This document shows positions 36,937 to 44,820 of a stretch of 64,000 nucleotides of DNA, piece after piece. A program made the translations under genes and the position numbers. The notes beneath the pieces were generated by a model. That model was given only the letters and a program-made list of their open reading frames with translations. It searched no databases and was not told the origin of the DNA. The stretch's first letter is position 1. Each line of letters starts with the position of its first letter. The stretch is from CAZUDO01 sp964618895 (GTDB lineage: Bacteria > Desulfobacterota > Binatia > DP-6): contig CAZUDO010000031.1 of assembly GCA_964618895.1 (NCBI GenBank), positions 62,001-126,000 of the forward strand, read 5' to 3'.

Positions 36937-37273
36937 GCGCCTGCAAGTCCGCCACTGGGTCTTGGTGGGGGTCGCTGCCGGGTTCGCCATGGTGGTAGGG
37001 TGGCCTGGGGTCGGTGGGGTCGTCTTGGGGGGATGCGTGATGGGGAGCTCCGTGCTGATCTACGCCACCGGGCTCCGCCTTCTGCTCCACCGGACCCGGC
37101 GCCGCCTTGCGATCGGCCTCTTGTTTGCTAAACTTGCGATTCTTCTGGCGCTTGGATGGTTGGCGTTCGCAGCGGGCGCAGGAAGGCATCGTCCAGACCC
37201 AATCGGTTTCGCCCTCGGCCTCACCTGCTTTCCGGTGGCAGCCGTATGGGAGGCAACGCGAGGGCAGAGATAG
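36914..37273 (+). CDS. atpI: ATP synthase protein I-like
   Basis: 119 residues. GTG start within the end of atpZ. Four hydrophobic helices (VLVGVAAGFAMVVGW, VVLGGCVMGSSVLIYATGL, LAIGLLFAKLAILLALGWLA, IGFALGLTCFPVAAVWEA), as in AtpI, a non-essential factor for c-ring assembly. It is followed 3 nt later by atpB. Confidence 0.8.
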   Translation: MSPDPVLRRLQVRHWVLVGVAAGFAMVVGWPGVGGVVLGGCVMGSSVLIYATGLRLLLHRTRRRLAIGLLFAKLAILLALGWLAFAAGAGRHRPDPIGFALGLTCFPVAAVWEATRGQR

Positions 37274-37276
37274 CGA

Positions 37277-37960
37277 ATGGAACATCACTTCACTTGGTTC
37301 GGGGCGCTGACGACGTTTCCGGAGACGCTTCTGACCGCGGGGCTGGTCGCCGCGCTCTTGGTCGGATTTGCGATGGTGGTCTCCCGCCGGCTCGCCAACA
37401 CCGAGGCCGCGCTCAACCCGGATGACGGCGTCAGCGCACGCAACATCTCCGAAGCATTCGTCGAATCGATCGCCGGCCTCGCAGAGGGGGTGATCGGCCA
37501 CCACTCCGAGCGCTACGTGCCGCTGCTGGCGAGCTTCTTCATCTTCATTCTGGTGGCGAACCTCATTGGCCTCGTGCCGGGATTCTCGCCTCCGACATCG
37601 GATTTCAACATCACGCTGGGGTTGGGCATGGTGTCGTTCGTTGCCTATCACTACTTCGGCGCCCGCGAGCATGGGGTGAAGTACATCAAACAGTTCCTGG
37701 GGTCGGTGGTGCTGCTGTACCCGCTGATGTTTGTCGTCGAGGTGTTCAGTCATTCCTTCCGACCGGTGTCGCTCGGGATTCGTCTGTTTGCGAACCTGTT
37801 CGCCGACCACCAGGTGGTGGCCATCTTCACCGACCTGACGAAGGTGGGCGTTCCGGTGATCTTCTACGTTCTGGGGGCCTTCGTGTGTGTGGTACAGGCG
37901 TTTGTCTTTACCATGCTGAGCGCCATCTACATCGCGCTGGCTGTGAGTCACGATCACTGA
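37277..37960 (+). CDS. atpB: ATP synthase F0 subunit a
   Basis: 227 residues, multi-helix. Family landmarks: FFIFILVANLIGLVPGFSPP, KYIKQFLG, and LGIRLFANLFADHQVVAIF containing the essential Arg, then a C-terminal VQAFVFTMLSAIYIALAVSH. It forms the proton path against the c-ring. Together with atpE it is separated by about 18 kb from atpF'-C. Confidence 0.96.
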   Translation: MEHHFTWFGALTTFPETLLTAGLVAALLVGFAMVVSRRLANTEAALNPDDGVSARNISEAFVESIAGLAEGVIGHHSERYVPLLASFFIFILVANLIGLVPGFSPPTSDFNITLGLGMVSFVAYHYFGAREHGVKYIKQFLGSVVLLYPLMFVVEVFSHSFRPVSLGIRLFANLFADHQVVAIFTDLTKVGVPVIFYVLGAFVCVVQAFVFTMLSAIYIALAVSHDH

Positions 37961-38067
37961 CGAGGTATCACCGCGCCTGAGCGCGGCAGGATGAGGCCAC
38001 TGTCCCGGTGGGAGTGGAGCGGACAAGAGGAGAGGAAGGGAAAGCTGGTGGCCGGGAAAGGGAATAC

Positions 38068-38406
38068 ATGACCATGCAGCGACGGAATGTTGTGCAGGTG
38101 GCCTTGGTGGTGCTCGGGATGGTGTGCATCGCACACCCGGCCTGGGCGGCCGAGGCGACAGAGGGGGGTGCGGGTATGTGGTACAAAGGTTTGATCGCGC
38201 TCGCCGGGGGACTGGGGCTCGGCCTGGCCGCCTTTGGCGCCGCGCTGGGCCAGGGGCGAGCGACCGCGGCGGCGATGGAGTCGATCGGTCGCAACCCGAA
38301 TTCCGCCGATCGCATCTTCACCCCGTTGATTGTTGGTCTGGCGCTCATGGAGGCGCTGGCCCTCTACGCGCTCGTGATCGCGTTCCTCTTACAGAACAAG
38401 ATCTGA
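38068..38406 (+). CDS. atpE: ATP synthase F0 subunit c with N-terminal presequence
   Basis: 112 residues, longer than the usual 75-90. Residues 1-27 look like a signal peptide (VALVVLGMVCIAHPAWAAEA). Helix 1 contains AALGQGRATAAAMESIGRNP; helix 2 contains LIVGLALMEALALYALVIAF with the ion-binding Glu. The Gln and the Tyr of Na+-type c subunits are present, but the Ser/Thr after the Glu are Ala/Leu, so H+ is more likely. Last gene of the plus-strand atp operon. Confidence 0.95.
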   Translation: MTMQRRNVVQVALVVLGMVCIAHPAWAAEATEGGAGMWYKGLIALAGGLGLGLAAFGAALGQGRATAAAMESIGRNPNSADRIFTPLIVGLALMEALALYALVIAFLLQNKI

Positions 38407-38414
38407 ACGACGTT

Positions 38415-38454
38415 GGACGCTGGCGGGCGGAACGCGGTTCTCCCGCCAGTGTCC
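38415..38454 (+). terminator. Strong hairpin after atpE
   Basis: Thirteen-base-pair stem (38415-38427 with 38442-38454, one G-U pair) and a 14-nt loop, starting 8 nt after the atpE stop. No U-run. It probably ends or protects the atpB-atpE mRNA before the second parB. Confidence 0.55.
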
Positions 38455-38520
38455 GTCGGATCGTCCGGTTCGGGCTCGCAACGGTGGGGGTGTCGGTGGG
38501 CAGCAGGATGGAGGTGGCCG

Positions 38521-39381
38521 ATGTGGTGGAGCATGCCTGAGGCAGGAGAACAACCGTCGGCGGGCGGCCCGGTGCGGTTGTTGGCGGTCGCCGGCAGCAT
38601 ACAGCGCCGGCAGCGAACGGTTCTCACCCTGGTGGCGACCAAGGACGTTCGCCCCTGTGCCGTGCAGCCGCGGAAGCACTTCGACGAAGAAGGCTTGGCC
38701 GAGCTGTCGGAATCGATCAAGACGCATGGCCTGATCCAGCCCGTGGTCGTGCGTCGCGTCGACGAGGGGTTCGAGCTCCTGGCGGGCGAGCGGCGATTCA
38801 GAGCGGTGAAGCTCGCTGGCATGACCCACATTCCGGCCTTGGTGCGGCAGGTCGAGGATCCGCTCGAGATCGCGCTGATCGAGAACCTGCAGCGCGAAGA
38901 CCTGACGCCCCTGGAAGAGGCCGAAGCGTTGGCCCTCCTGATCGAACGGCACGGCTACAGCCACCGCCAGGTCGCCGAGATTCTGGGCAAGAGCCGCCCA
39001 TACGTATCCAATATGCTGGCGCTCACTCGCCTGCCGGCTGCCATCAAGAGCGAGGTGCATCGTCAAGGCCGCCAGGTCCCGCGCGAGCTCCTGATGGGAG
39101 TGGCGCGTGAGGAGGACCCGCAGGCGGCCGAGGCGCTGTGGCGCCGCGTCCAGCTCAACGTGCTATCCGTACGCCGCTTTCGCGAGGAAAAGAAAGACCC
39201 TGGGAGCGAACGTACGGCGGTTCGCGAGATCCTCGCGGCCACGAGGCGGTTCAATCGGGTGCTGCGGCGCCTCTCGGCCGCGGATATCCCCGGAGACGAG
39301 ACCGAGCGCGTCGCGCGCGCCCTTCGGCGTACTGGGCGCCTCGTAGAACGGCGTCTGGCTGGCTTCCGCCACCCGGCGTAA
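38521..39381 (+). CDS. Second ParB/Spo0J/Noc-like protein
   Basis: About 286 residues. The ATG at 38521 has a GGAGG ribosome site. Residues about 40-130: VQPRKHFDEEGLAELSESIK, GERRFRAVKLAGM, ENLQREDLTPLEEAEALALL (CTP-binding boxes); HTH at about 155-180 (VAEILGKSRPYVSNMLALTR). The C-terminus is basic. No ParA gene adjoins. A stand-alone second ParB near oriC recalls Noc, the nucleoid-occlusion paralogue of Spo0J in Firmicutes; that role is inferred, and a different DNA site is expected. Confidence 0.88.
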   Translation: MWWSMPEAGEQPSAGGPVRLLAVAGSIQRRQRTVLTLVATKDVRPCAVQPRKHFDEEGLAELSESIKTHGLIQPVVVRRVDEGFELLAGERRFRAVKLAGMTHIPALVRQVEDPLEIALIENLQREDLTPLEEAEALALLIERHGYSHRQVAEILGKSRPYVSNMLALTRLPAAIKSEVHRQGRQVPRELLMGVAREEDPQAAEALWRRVQLNVLSVRRFREEKKDPGSERTAVREILAATRRFNRVLRRLSAADIPGDETERVARALRRTGRLVERRLAGFRHPA

Positions 39382-39503
39382 CCACAGAACCCTACCCGAG
39401 ACTGTCGCGCTCTGTTACGCGCCGCAGTCGCATTTTGTTGCTGACGTTTCACGGCGACGGACGAAATGTCCTGATCGCATTGGCTACGCGCTCGATCTCT
39501 CAA

Positions 39504-39519
39504 TGGCACGAAAGATGCT
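39504..39519 (+). promoter_or_regulatory. Sigma-54 (-24/-12) promoter
   Basis: TGGCACGAAAGATGCT matches the sigma-54 consensus TGGCACG-N4-TTGCW with one mismatch (A for the first T of the -12 element) and exact GG-to-GC spacing. It lies 33 nt ahead of the ATG at 39553, leaving a leader of about 20 nt with a good ribosome site. GGAC-GAAAT-GTCC upstream (39459-39471) could be an activator site. Confidence 0.75.
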
Positions 39520-39552
39520 CTTTGCTCCCGGCAGGGAATGCCAGGAGGGACA

Positions 39553-40011
39553 ATGGACACGACGTCGGTAGCGATCAAGGTCGACGAACCCAGGGGACCC
39601 GCAGTCGGGCTCGAGCCCGAAACGATTCTTCCGTCGCAGTTCTTCGAGCGGGTGCAGATCGATGCCTCGCTCCAGCCCGAGAAACGCCTCATGCTCGCCG
39701 TGCTCGAGGACGCTGTGGGGACCTTCCAGAAGTGTGCCGGAGCTACAGGACGACGGGCGAGACGGCTATTCGCCGAGGCCGAGGAATGGTTTGCCTCGGA
39801 CGATGCAGAGTGGCCCTATGCCTTCGCGAACATCTGCCAGGCGCTCGGTCTCGAGCCGTTGTACGTACGCAAGGGACTGCGGCGCTGGTACGACCAGCAC
39901 CGGGGTCTCCCTGAGGCCGGAGGCAAGATCGTCCGGTTCCCCTTCCGGCGGGTGAACGGCAGTCGCCACTCGATCACCGGGCGTCCGGTCGGGCTGCGCC
40001 GGTCCGCGTAA
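39553..40011 (+). CDS. Conserved protein of unknown function under a sigma-54 promoter
   Basis: 152 residues, AGGAGG-type ribosome site 5 nt before the ATG. Composition is soluble, charged, with a Trp/Phe-rich middle (RRLFAEAEEWFASDDAEWPY, then FANICQALGLEPLYVRKGLR) and a basic tail. No signal peptide, membrane segment or recognised domain; the central helical part could be a small DNA- or protein-binding fold. Upstream lies the best sigma-54 promoter in the window. Confidence 0.75.
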   Translation: MDTTSVAIKVDEPRGPAVGLEPETILPSQFFERVQIDASLQPEKRLMLAVLEDAVGTFQKCAGATGRRARRLFAEAEEWFASDDAEWPYAFANICQALGLEPLYVRKGLRRWYDQHRGLPEAGGKIVRFPFRRVNGSRHSITGRPVGLRRSA

Positions 40012-40073
40012 GCCAAGACAGCGTCCGCCAGCTTTACCCATCCTGCCGTTCCTGCAATAGAGCGGGCACGTTC

Positions 40074-41150
40074 ATGACAGGTCTGACGGAACGGGCAGCA
40101 GGCGTACGGTCGGTCGGTCCAGCGCTAGAGGCACTCCTCCGCTACGTGCGCCCGACTTTCTCCAACGCCCCGGACGCCGTGCCGTGCCTCCCGATTGGGT
40201 ATTTTGCCAACGTGATCCCGGTGACCCCCACGCTCGGGATCGCCATCGCGACGGACGGGGTCGGGACCAAGCTGTTAGTCGCACAGGCCGTAGGGCGGTT
40301 CGACACCGTCGGTGTCGACTGTGTTGCGATGAACGTCAATGACGTGCTCTGCGTCGGTGCACGCCCCGTGGCACTGGTCGATTACCTCGCTGTCGAGGAA
40401 GCCACGCCGGAGCTGCTCGGGGCGCTGGGAGAGGGACTGGCACGTGGCTGCGAAGAGGCCGGCGTGTCGTGCCCCGGCGGTGAGCTCGCTCAGGTGCGCG
40501 AGATGCTCCGTGGGGCTCGCCCGGGGATGGCGGTCGACCTGGTGGGGACAGCGATCGGCGTGGTGGCCTTGGACCGGGTCCTGGCGGGCCAAGCGGTGCA
40601 GGCCGGCGATATCCTACTCGGCCTTGAGAGCACGGGCCTGCACGCGAACGGCTACACGCTCGCTCGCCGTGTGCTGCTCGACCGCGCCCAGCTGTCGCTC
40701 GACGGCCACGTCGCAGAACTGGGCTGCGTGTTGGCGGAAGAGCTCTTGCGGCCGACCCGCATCTACGTGAAGCCCGTGCTCGACCTGCTCGAGCGCGGCC
40801 TAGTGGTGCACGCGCTCGCGCATCACACGGGAGACGGTCTCTTCAACCTCGTCCGTACCGAGAAAGCCGTCGGGTTCGACATCGAACACTGGCCTGCTCC
40901 CCCGCCGATCTTCGCACTCCTGCAGCGCCTCGGCGACATTCCCGACGCCGAGATGTTCCGCGCCTTCAACATGGGGATCGGCTTCTCGTTGGTAGTGCCA
41001 GCGGAGGGCGCCGGGGCCGTGCGCTCGGTGCTCGAGGGACACGGACTCACCGTGCACACACTCGGTCACGCAACCAGCGATCCGGAGCGCATCTTGCGCT
41101 TCAGGCCTCGCAGCCTCGTCGGCCGGGACGGGCGCTTCGCCCCGGCGTAG
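40074..41150 (+). CDS. purM: Phosphoribosylformylglycinamidine cyclo-ligase
   Basis: 358 residues. PurM landmarks: IAIATDGVGTKLLVAQA, DCVAMNVNDVLCVGARPVAL, SCPGGELAQVREML, LGLESTGLHANGYTLAR and FRAFNMGIGFSLVVP. It closes the imidazole ring in purine synthesis (FGAM to AIR). One region, usually ITGGGL, reads HHTGDGLFN, a mild divergence. No other pur gene lies nearby. Confidence 0.9.
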   Translation: MTGLTERAAGVRSVGPALEALLRYVRPTFSNAPDAVPCLPIGYFANVIPVTPTLGIAIATDGVGTKLLVAQAVGRFDTVGVDCVAMNVNDVLCVGARPVALVDYLAVEEATPELLGALGEGLARGCEEAGVSCPGGELAQVREMLRGARPGMAVDLVGTAIGVVALDRVLAGQAVQAGDILLGLESTGLHANGYTLARRVLLDRAQLSLDGHVAELGCVLAEELLRPTRIYVKPVLDLLERGLVVHALAHHTGDGLFNLVRTEKAVGFDIEHWPAPPPIFALLQRLGDIPDAEMFRAFNMGIGFSLVVPAEGAGAVRSVLEGHGLTVHTLGHATSDPERILRFRPRSLVGRDGRFAPA

Positions 41151-41168
41151 TCGGGACGGTCGCGCTAC

Positions 41169-41591
41169 CTACGAACCGATGAGCTCGATGCGTACGCGGG
41201 CGATCCCGCGCTGCACCATACCGAGGACGCGCGCTGCCCCGTAGGAGAGGTCGATCTCGCGCTGCCCGATGTACGGGCCCCGATCGTTGATGATCACCAG
41301 GACGGACCGGCCGTTGTGGAGATTCGTCACCCGGACCCTGCTCCCCAGTGGCAGCGTCTTGTGCGCCCCGGTGAGCAGCCCCGGGTCGAACCGCTCCCCG
41401 CTGGCGGTCAGGCGACGATCGAACTCCTGCCCGTACCAGGAGGCCTGGCCCACCTTGGCCCAGGAATCTTGGGCAGGCTCAGCCAGTGCTTGGGTGGCGC
41501 CGCCGAGCGTTCCCGCAAGGAAAGCCGCCGCCAGAATCTGTGTGAAGGACCGGGGAATCGATCCCCCAGTCCGTCTGGGCACGGTACGCAT
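41169..41591 (-). CDS. rlpA: RlpA-like septal lytic transglycosylase
   Basis: 140 residues. Signal peptide (about 15-37, ILAAAFLAGTLGGATQALA) then the double-psi beta-barrel RlpA domain: GQASWYGQEFDRRLTASGER, GAHKTLPLGSRVRVTNLHNG, INDRGPYIGQREIDLSYGAA. No SPOR domain follows, unlike E. coli RlpA, which is longer. Cleaves or binds naked glycan strands at division sites. It is convergent with purM (18-nt gap). Confidence 0.9.
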   Translation of the reverse strand: MRTVPRRTGGSIPRSFTQILAAAFLAGTLGGATQALAEPAQDSWAKVGQASWYGQEFDRRLTASGERFDPGLLTGAHKTLPLGSRVRVTNLHNGRSVLVIINDRGPYIGQREIDLSYGAARVLGMVQRGIARVRIELIGS

Positions 41592-41829
41592 TATCCAGCT
41601 CCTTGGTCGCCTGCGAAGTTAGCTGACGGGTTCGGGCTCAAAGAGCATGCCCGTCCGGGGTCGAGTGGCCTCCCCGGATTAACCCCCTTGGTCCTGGGTC
41701 CTCCGCTCCCCGTATGGGGATTAGGCGCTGTATAACCTCATAAGGGTATTGCCGAAGTCGCATGCGAGGGTCAAGCGCGCATGCGCCATGCGGATCGCCC
41801 ACCGGCATAACAAAGGGAAATCGCAGCGG

Positions 41830-42060
41830 CTAATGGTTCTCGTCGCCGGTGTCCCAATTGCCCTTGACCGGAGGGAGGAGGGGCGACTTGTAGTGCGCGA
41901 CCGGGCTCGCGGCCGGCTTGCGGTACACGAAGATCGTGTCGCATCCGGCACACGCGGCGCGCAGGGAACCCTGCTCCCGCTTCAGACGGACGGTGACCAC
42001 GTCACCGTTTCCGTGGCGATGTTGAATCGCCGGGTACTCGGCGACGTAGACCGTCCGCAT
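41830..42060 (-). CDS. Small protein of unknown function with CxxC pair
   Basis: 76 residues: MRTVYVAEYPAIQHRHGNGD, then VVTVRLKREQGSLRAACAGCDTIFVYRK, and a polar tail. The CAGC pair may bind metal. No ribosome site. The composition looks protein-like but no family is recognised, so the gene is tentative. Confidence 0.4.
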   Translation of the reverse strand: MRTVYVAEYPAIQHRHGNGDVVTVRLKREQGSLRAACAGCDTIFVYRKPAASPVAHYKSPLLPPVKGNWDTGDENH

Positions 42061-42150
42061 CGGTGGAGCTAGCTAACCCCCACCCGCGAGGCTGTCAATC
42101 AAACCGCACAGCGTTGCGCTGCCTCCGGCGCGCTGCCACGATGGTACGGC

Positions 42151-44211
42151 GTGACCAGCCCCAACCGCCTCGTTCATGAGACGAGCCCGTATCTCCTGCA
42201 GCACGCCCACAACCCGGTGGACTGGTATCCGTGGGGCGAGGAGGCCTTCGCGCGGGCACGGAGTGAGAGCAAGCCGATCTTGCTGTCGGTCGGGTACTCG
42301 GCGTGCCACTGGTGCCACGTCATGGAGCGCGAGTCGTTCGAGAACCCCGAGATCGCGCGCTTGATGAACCAATGGTTCGTCAACGTCAAAGTGGACCGGG
42401 AGGAGCGGCCGGACGTCGACGACGTCTACATGAAGGCGGTGCAGCTCCTGACCGGGCGCGGCGGCTGGCCGATGACGGTGTTCCTGCGGCCGGACGGGAC
42501 GCCGTTCTATGGCGGCACGTACTTCCCGCCGGTCGATCGGCACGGGCTCCCCGGCTTTCCGCGCGTGCTCGAGGCGATGGCCCGTGCCCATCGGGAGCGG
42601 CCGGCCGAGGTCCAACAGTCGGCGGCCCAGATACTGGAGGGCCTCTCGCGCGTGGACACGGGTGCTCCCGGCAGCGGTGCCCTCGACGGCGCCCTGCCGC
42701 GGCGCGCCGCCGAGGCGCTACTGCGCCACGTCGATCGCGACCACGGCGGCCTCGGTGGCGCCCCGAAGTTCCCCCACACGCAGGCGTTCCAGCTCCTTCT
42801 GCGCCAGGGGTGCCGCGCCGGCGACCGCGCGATGGTGGACGCCGTTCTGGTCACCTGCGAGCGCATGGCGCGCGGCGGGGTGTACGACCAGATCGGCGGC
42901 GGCTTCCACCGCTACTCGGTCGACGCACGCTGGCTCGTCCCGCATTTCGAGAAGATGCTGTACGACAACGCGCAACTGCCGCGCCTGTACCTGGAGGCAT
43001 ACCAAGTAACCGCCGATCCGGCCTGGCGTACCGTCGCCGAGGAGACGCTCGATTACCTGCTGCGCGACATGCGCCATCCCCGGGGGGGGTTCTTCTCGGC
43101 AACGGACGCCGACAGCGAGGGCGAGGAAGGGAAGTATTTCGTCTGGACCCCGGCGGAGGTCGCCGCCGTCGTCGAGCCAGCCGATCGGGACCTCGTCTGC
43201 CGGTACTGGGACATTTCGATGGCCGGGAACTTCGAGGGCAGCAGTATCCCGCACATTACCCTCTCGGTCCTGCAGGTGGCGCAGCTCTTCGGACGGACCC
43301 CGGACGATGCGACGACGGCGATCCGGACCGCGCGCACCCGACTCCTCGCGGCCCGCGCCGGACGGTCGGCACCCCTGCGCGACGAGAAGATATTGGTCGC
43401 TTGGAACGCGCTCGCGATCGGGACGCTGGCGGAGGCCGGCCGTGTGCTCGGGGCGCCGCGATTCGTGGACGCGGCCCGCCAGGCGATCGAGTTCATCTGG
43501 ACCCAGGTGCGGGCCGGCGATCAGCTCCTGCATGTCTGGACCGCGGGACGGGCGCGGGGCGGTGCCTACCTGGACGACCACGCGTTCCTCGCCAGCGCGC
43601 TGGTCGACGTGTTCGAGGCCACCGGGGAGCGTGCGATGCTGACCCGCGCACAGGCGCTCGTCGCCCAGCTCGAGGCGCGCTTCCGCGACGCCGAGGGCGG
43701 GGGGTACTTCTTCACCGCCCACGATCACGAGCGTTTGATCGTGCGCGGGAAAAATGGCTCCGACGGAAGCCTGCCGGCGGGGAACGCGGTGGCCGCGCAT
43801 GTGCTTCTCCGCCTCTCGCATCTCACCGGTGACCCGGCCTACCGGGTACGGGCAGAGGAGATCCTGCACCTTTACCATGGGGCCGCCGCCGAACACCCCT
43901 TCGCCTACGCCACGTACCTCCAGGTGCTCGAGTACTACCACCAGGGACCGACCGAGGTCGTCATCGTCGGCCGCTGCGACGCCCCGGACACCAACGCCCT
44001 GTGGCAGGTGGTGGCGAGCACGCTCGTCCCGCACCGGGTCCTGGTGGGGGTGGAGCCCGGGGACCCCGACCCGTTGGCCCCCGCGTGCAACCGACCGGCG
44101 GTCGACGGCCGGGCGACGGCCTACGTCTGCCGGAACTCGACGTGCTCTGCGCCGGTAACCGACCCGACCGCGCTGCGAGCGTTGCTCGACCTACGAGAGG
44201 GACAACCATGA
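42151..44211 (+). CDS. Thioredoxin-domain protein of the YyaL/SPATA20 family (DUF255)
   Basis: 686 residues from a GTG. The N-terminal DUF255 thioredoxin-like domain starts NRLVHETSPYLLQHAHNPVD and carries the CxxC-type motif SACHWCHVM at about 50; the rest resembles an (alpha/alpha)6 glycosidase-like barrel (VYDQIGGGFHRYSVDARWLV, HFEKMLYDNAQL). Physiological reaction unknown; cytoplasmic. An 8-G tract lies near its middle. Overlaps the SCP2 gene in ATGA fashion. Confidence 0.9.
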   Translation: MTSPNRLVHETSPYLLQHAHNPVDWYPWGEEAFARARSESKPILLSVGYSACHWCHVMERESFENPEIARLMNQWFVNVKVDREERPDVDDVYMKAVQLLTGRGGWPMTVFLRPDGTPFYGGTYFPPVDRHGLPGFPRVLEAMARAHRERPAEVQQSAAQILEGLSRVDTGAPGSGALDGALPRRAAEALLRHVDRDHGGLGGAPKFPHTQAFQLLLRQGCRAGDRAMVDAVLVTCERMARGGVYDQIGGGFHRYSVDARWLVPHFEKMLYDNAQLPRLYLEAYQVTADPAWRTVAEETLDYLLRDMRHPRGGFFSATDADSEGEEGKYFVWTPAEVAAVVEPADRDLVCRYWDISMAGNFEGSSIPHITLSVLQVAQLFGRTPDDATTAIRTARTRLLAARAGRSAPLRDEKILVAWNALAIGTLAEAGRVLGAPRFVDAARQAIEFIWTQVRAGDQLLHVWTAGRARGGAYLDDHAFLASALVDVFEATGERAMLTRAQALVAQLEARFRDAEGGGYFFTAHDHERLIVRGKNGSDGSLPAGNAVAAHVLLRLSHLTGDPAYRVRAEEILHLYHGAAAEHPFAYATYLQVLEYYHQGPTEVVIVGRCDAPDTNALWQVVASTLVPHRVLVGVEPGDPDPLAPACNRPAVDGRATAYVCRNSTCSAPVTDPTALRALLDLREGQP

Positions 44212-44819
44212 CCGATACGACCCCGCTCGATCCTGCCACCTTCCTCCGCGACCACGTCGCGCCGCGCTCCCGGCGCCGCGTCGAGGACCTCCGCGCTCAG
44301 ATCAAACGCCTCGAGGCGGAGCTGGCCGACCGGCTCGCCGCCGAGGCCACCATCGAGATCGTGCTCGAAGGCGCAGGGGGCGGCACGTGGTACCTGAACG
44401 TGCGCCAGGGCGAGACCGAAGTCGCCACGAGCCCCACCGCCGCGCCGCTGGTTCGGGTCTTCCAGCCGCTGGCCGACTGGGAAGCCCTGGCACGCACCGA
44501 GCTGGCTGCAGGTGCCGGGGACGGGGGGGCACTGCCCGCAGGGGGCGATCTGACGCGGGCACGCGTCGACCGCCTGCGCGGCCTGCAAGGCGCGCTCGAG
44601 TTCCGGCTCGTCGCCGACGACGGCGAGCGCCGTACGGTGGTGCAGTTCGGGTCCGGGGAGCAGCAGCCACCTCGCTGCACACTCCGCCTGCGAGCCGACG
44701 ACGCGCGCCGGCTACGCACGGGCGAGGTCAGTCCTCAGGCCGCGTTTCTGCAGGGCCTCGTGAAGCTCGAGGGGGACCTCGCCTTCGCCATGCAGGTGGG
44801 CGCCGCCCTGTTCATGTGA
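44208..44819 (+). CDS. SCP2 sterol-carrier domain protein
   Basis: 203 residues. N-terminal helix (RVEDLRAQIKRLEAELADRL) then an SCP2-like lipid-binding part (IEIVLEGAGGGTWYLNVRQG, FQPLADWEALARTEL, and the end SPQAAFLQGLVKLEGDLAFA). The last segment (VKLEGDLAFAMQVG) is typical. It may carry acyl or sterol-like lipids. Starts within the YyaL stop (ATGA) and is convergent with the crotonase gene (1-nt gap). Confidence 0.8.
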   Translation: MTDTTPLDPATFLRDHVAPRSRRRVEDLRAQIKRLEAELADRLAAEATIEIVLEGAGGGTWYLNVRQGETEVATSPTAAPLVRVFQPLADWEALARTELAAGAGDGGALPAGGDLTRARVDRLRGLQGALEFRLVADDGERRTVVQFGSGEQQPPRCTLRLRADDARRLRTGEVSPQAAFLQGLVKLEGDLAFAMQVGAALFM

Positions 44820-44820
44820 C

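Noticed and set aside
38068..38406. c subunit as a Na+-type ring
   Set aside because: Gln and Tyr are conserved but the Ser/Thr ligands after the Glu are replaced, so the Na+ signature is incomplete.
40438..40451. TGGCACGTGGCTGC, sigma-54-like, inside purM
   Set aside because: Spacing between GG and GC is one base too short and it lies within a coding region.
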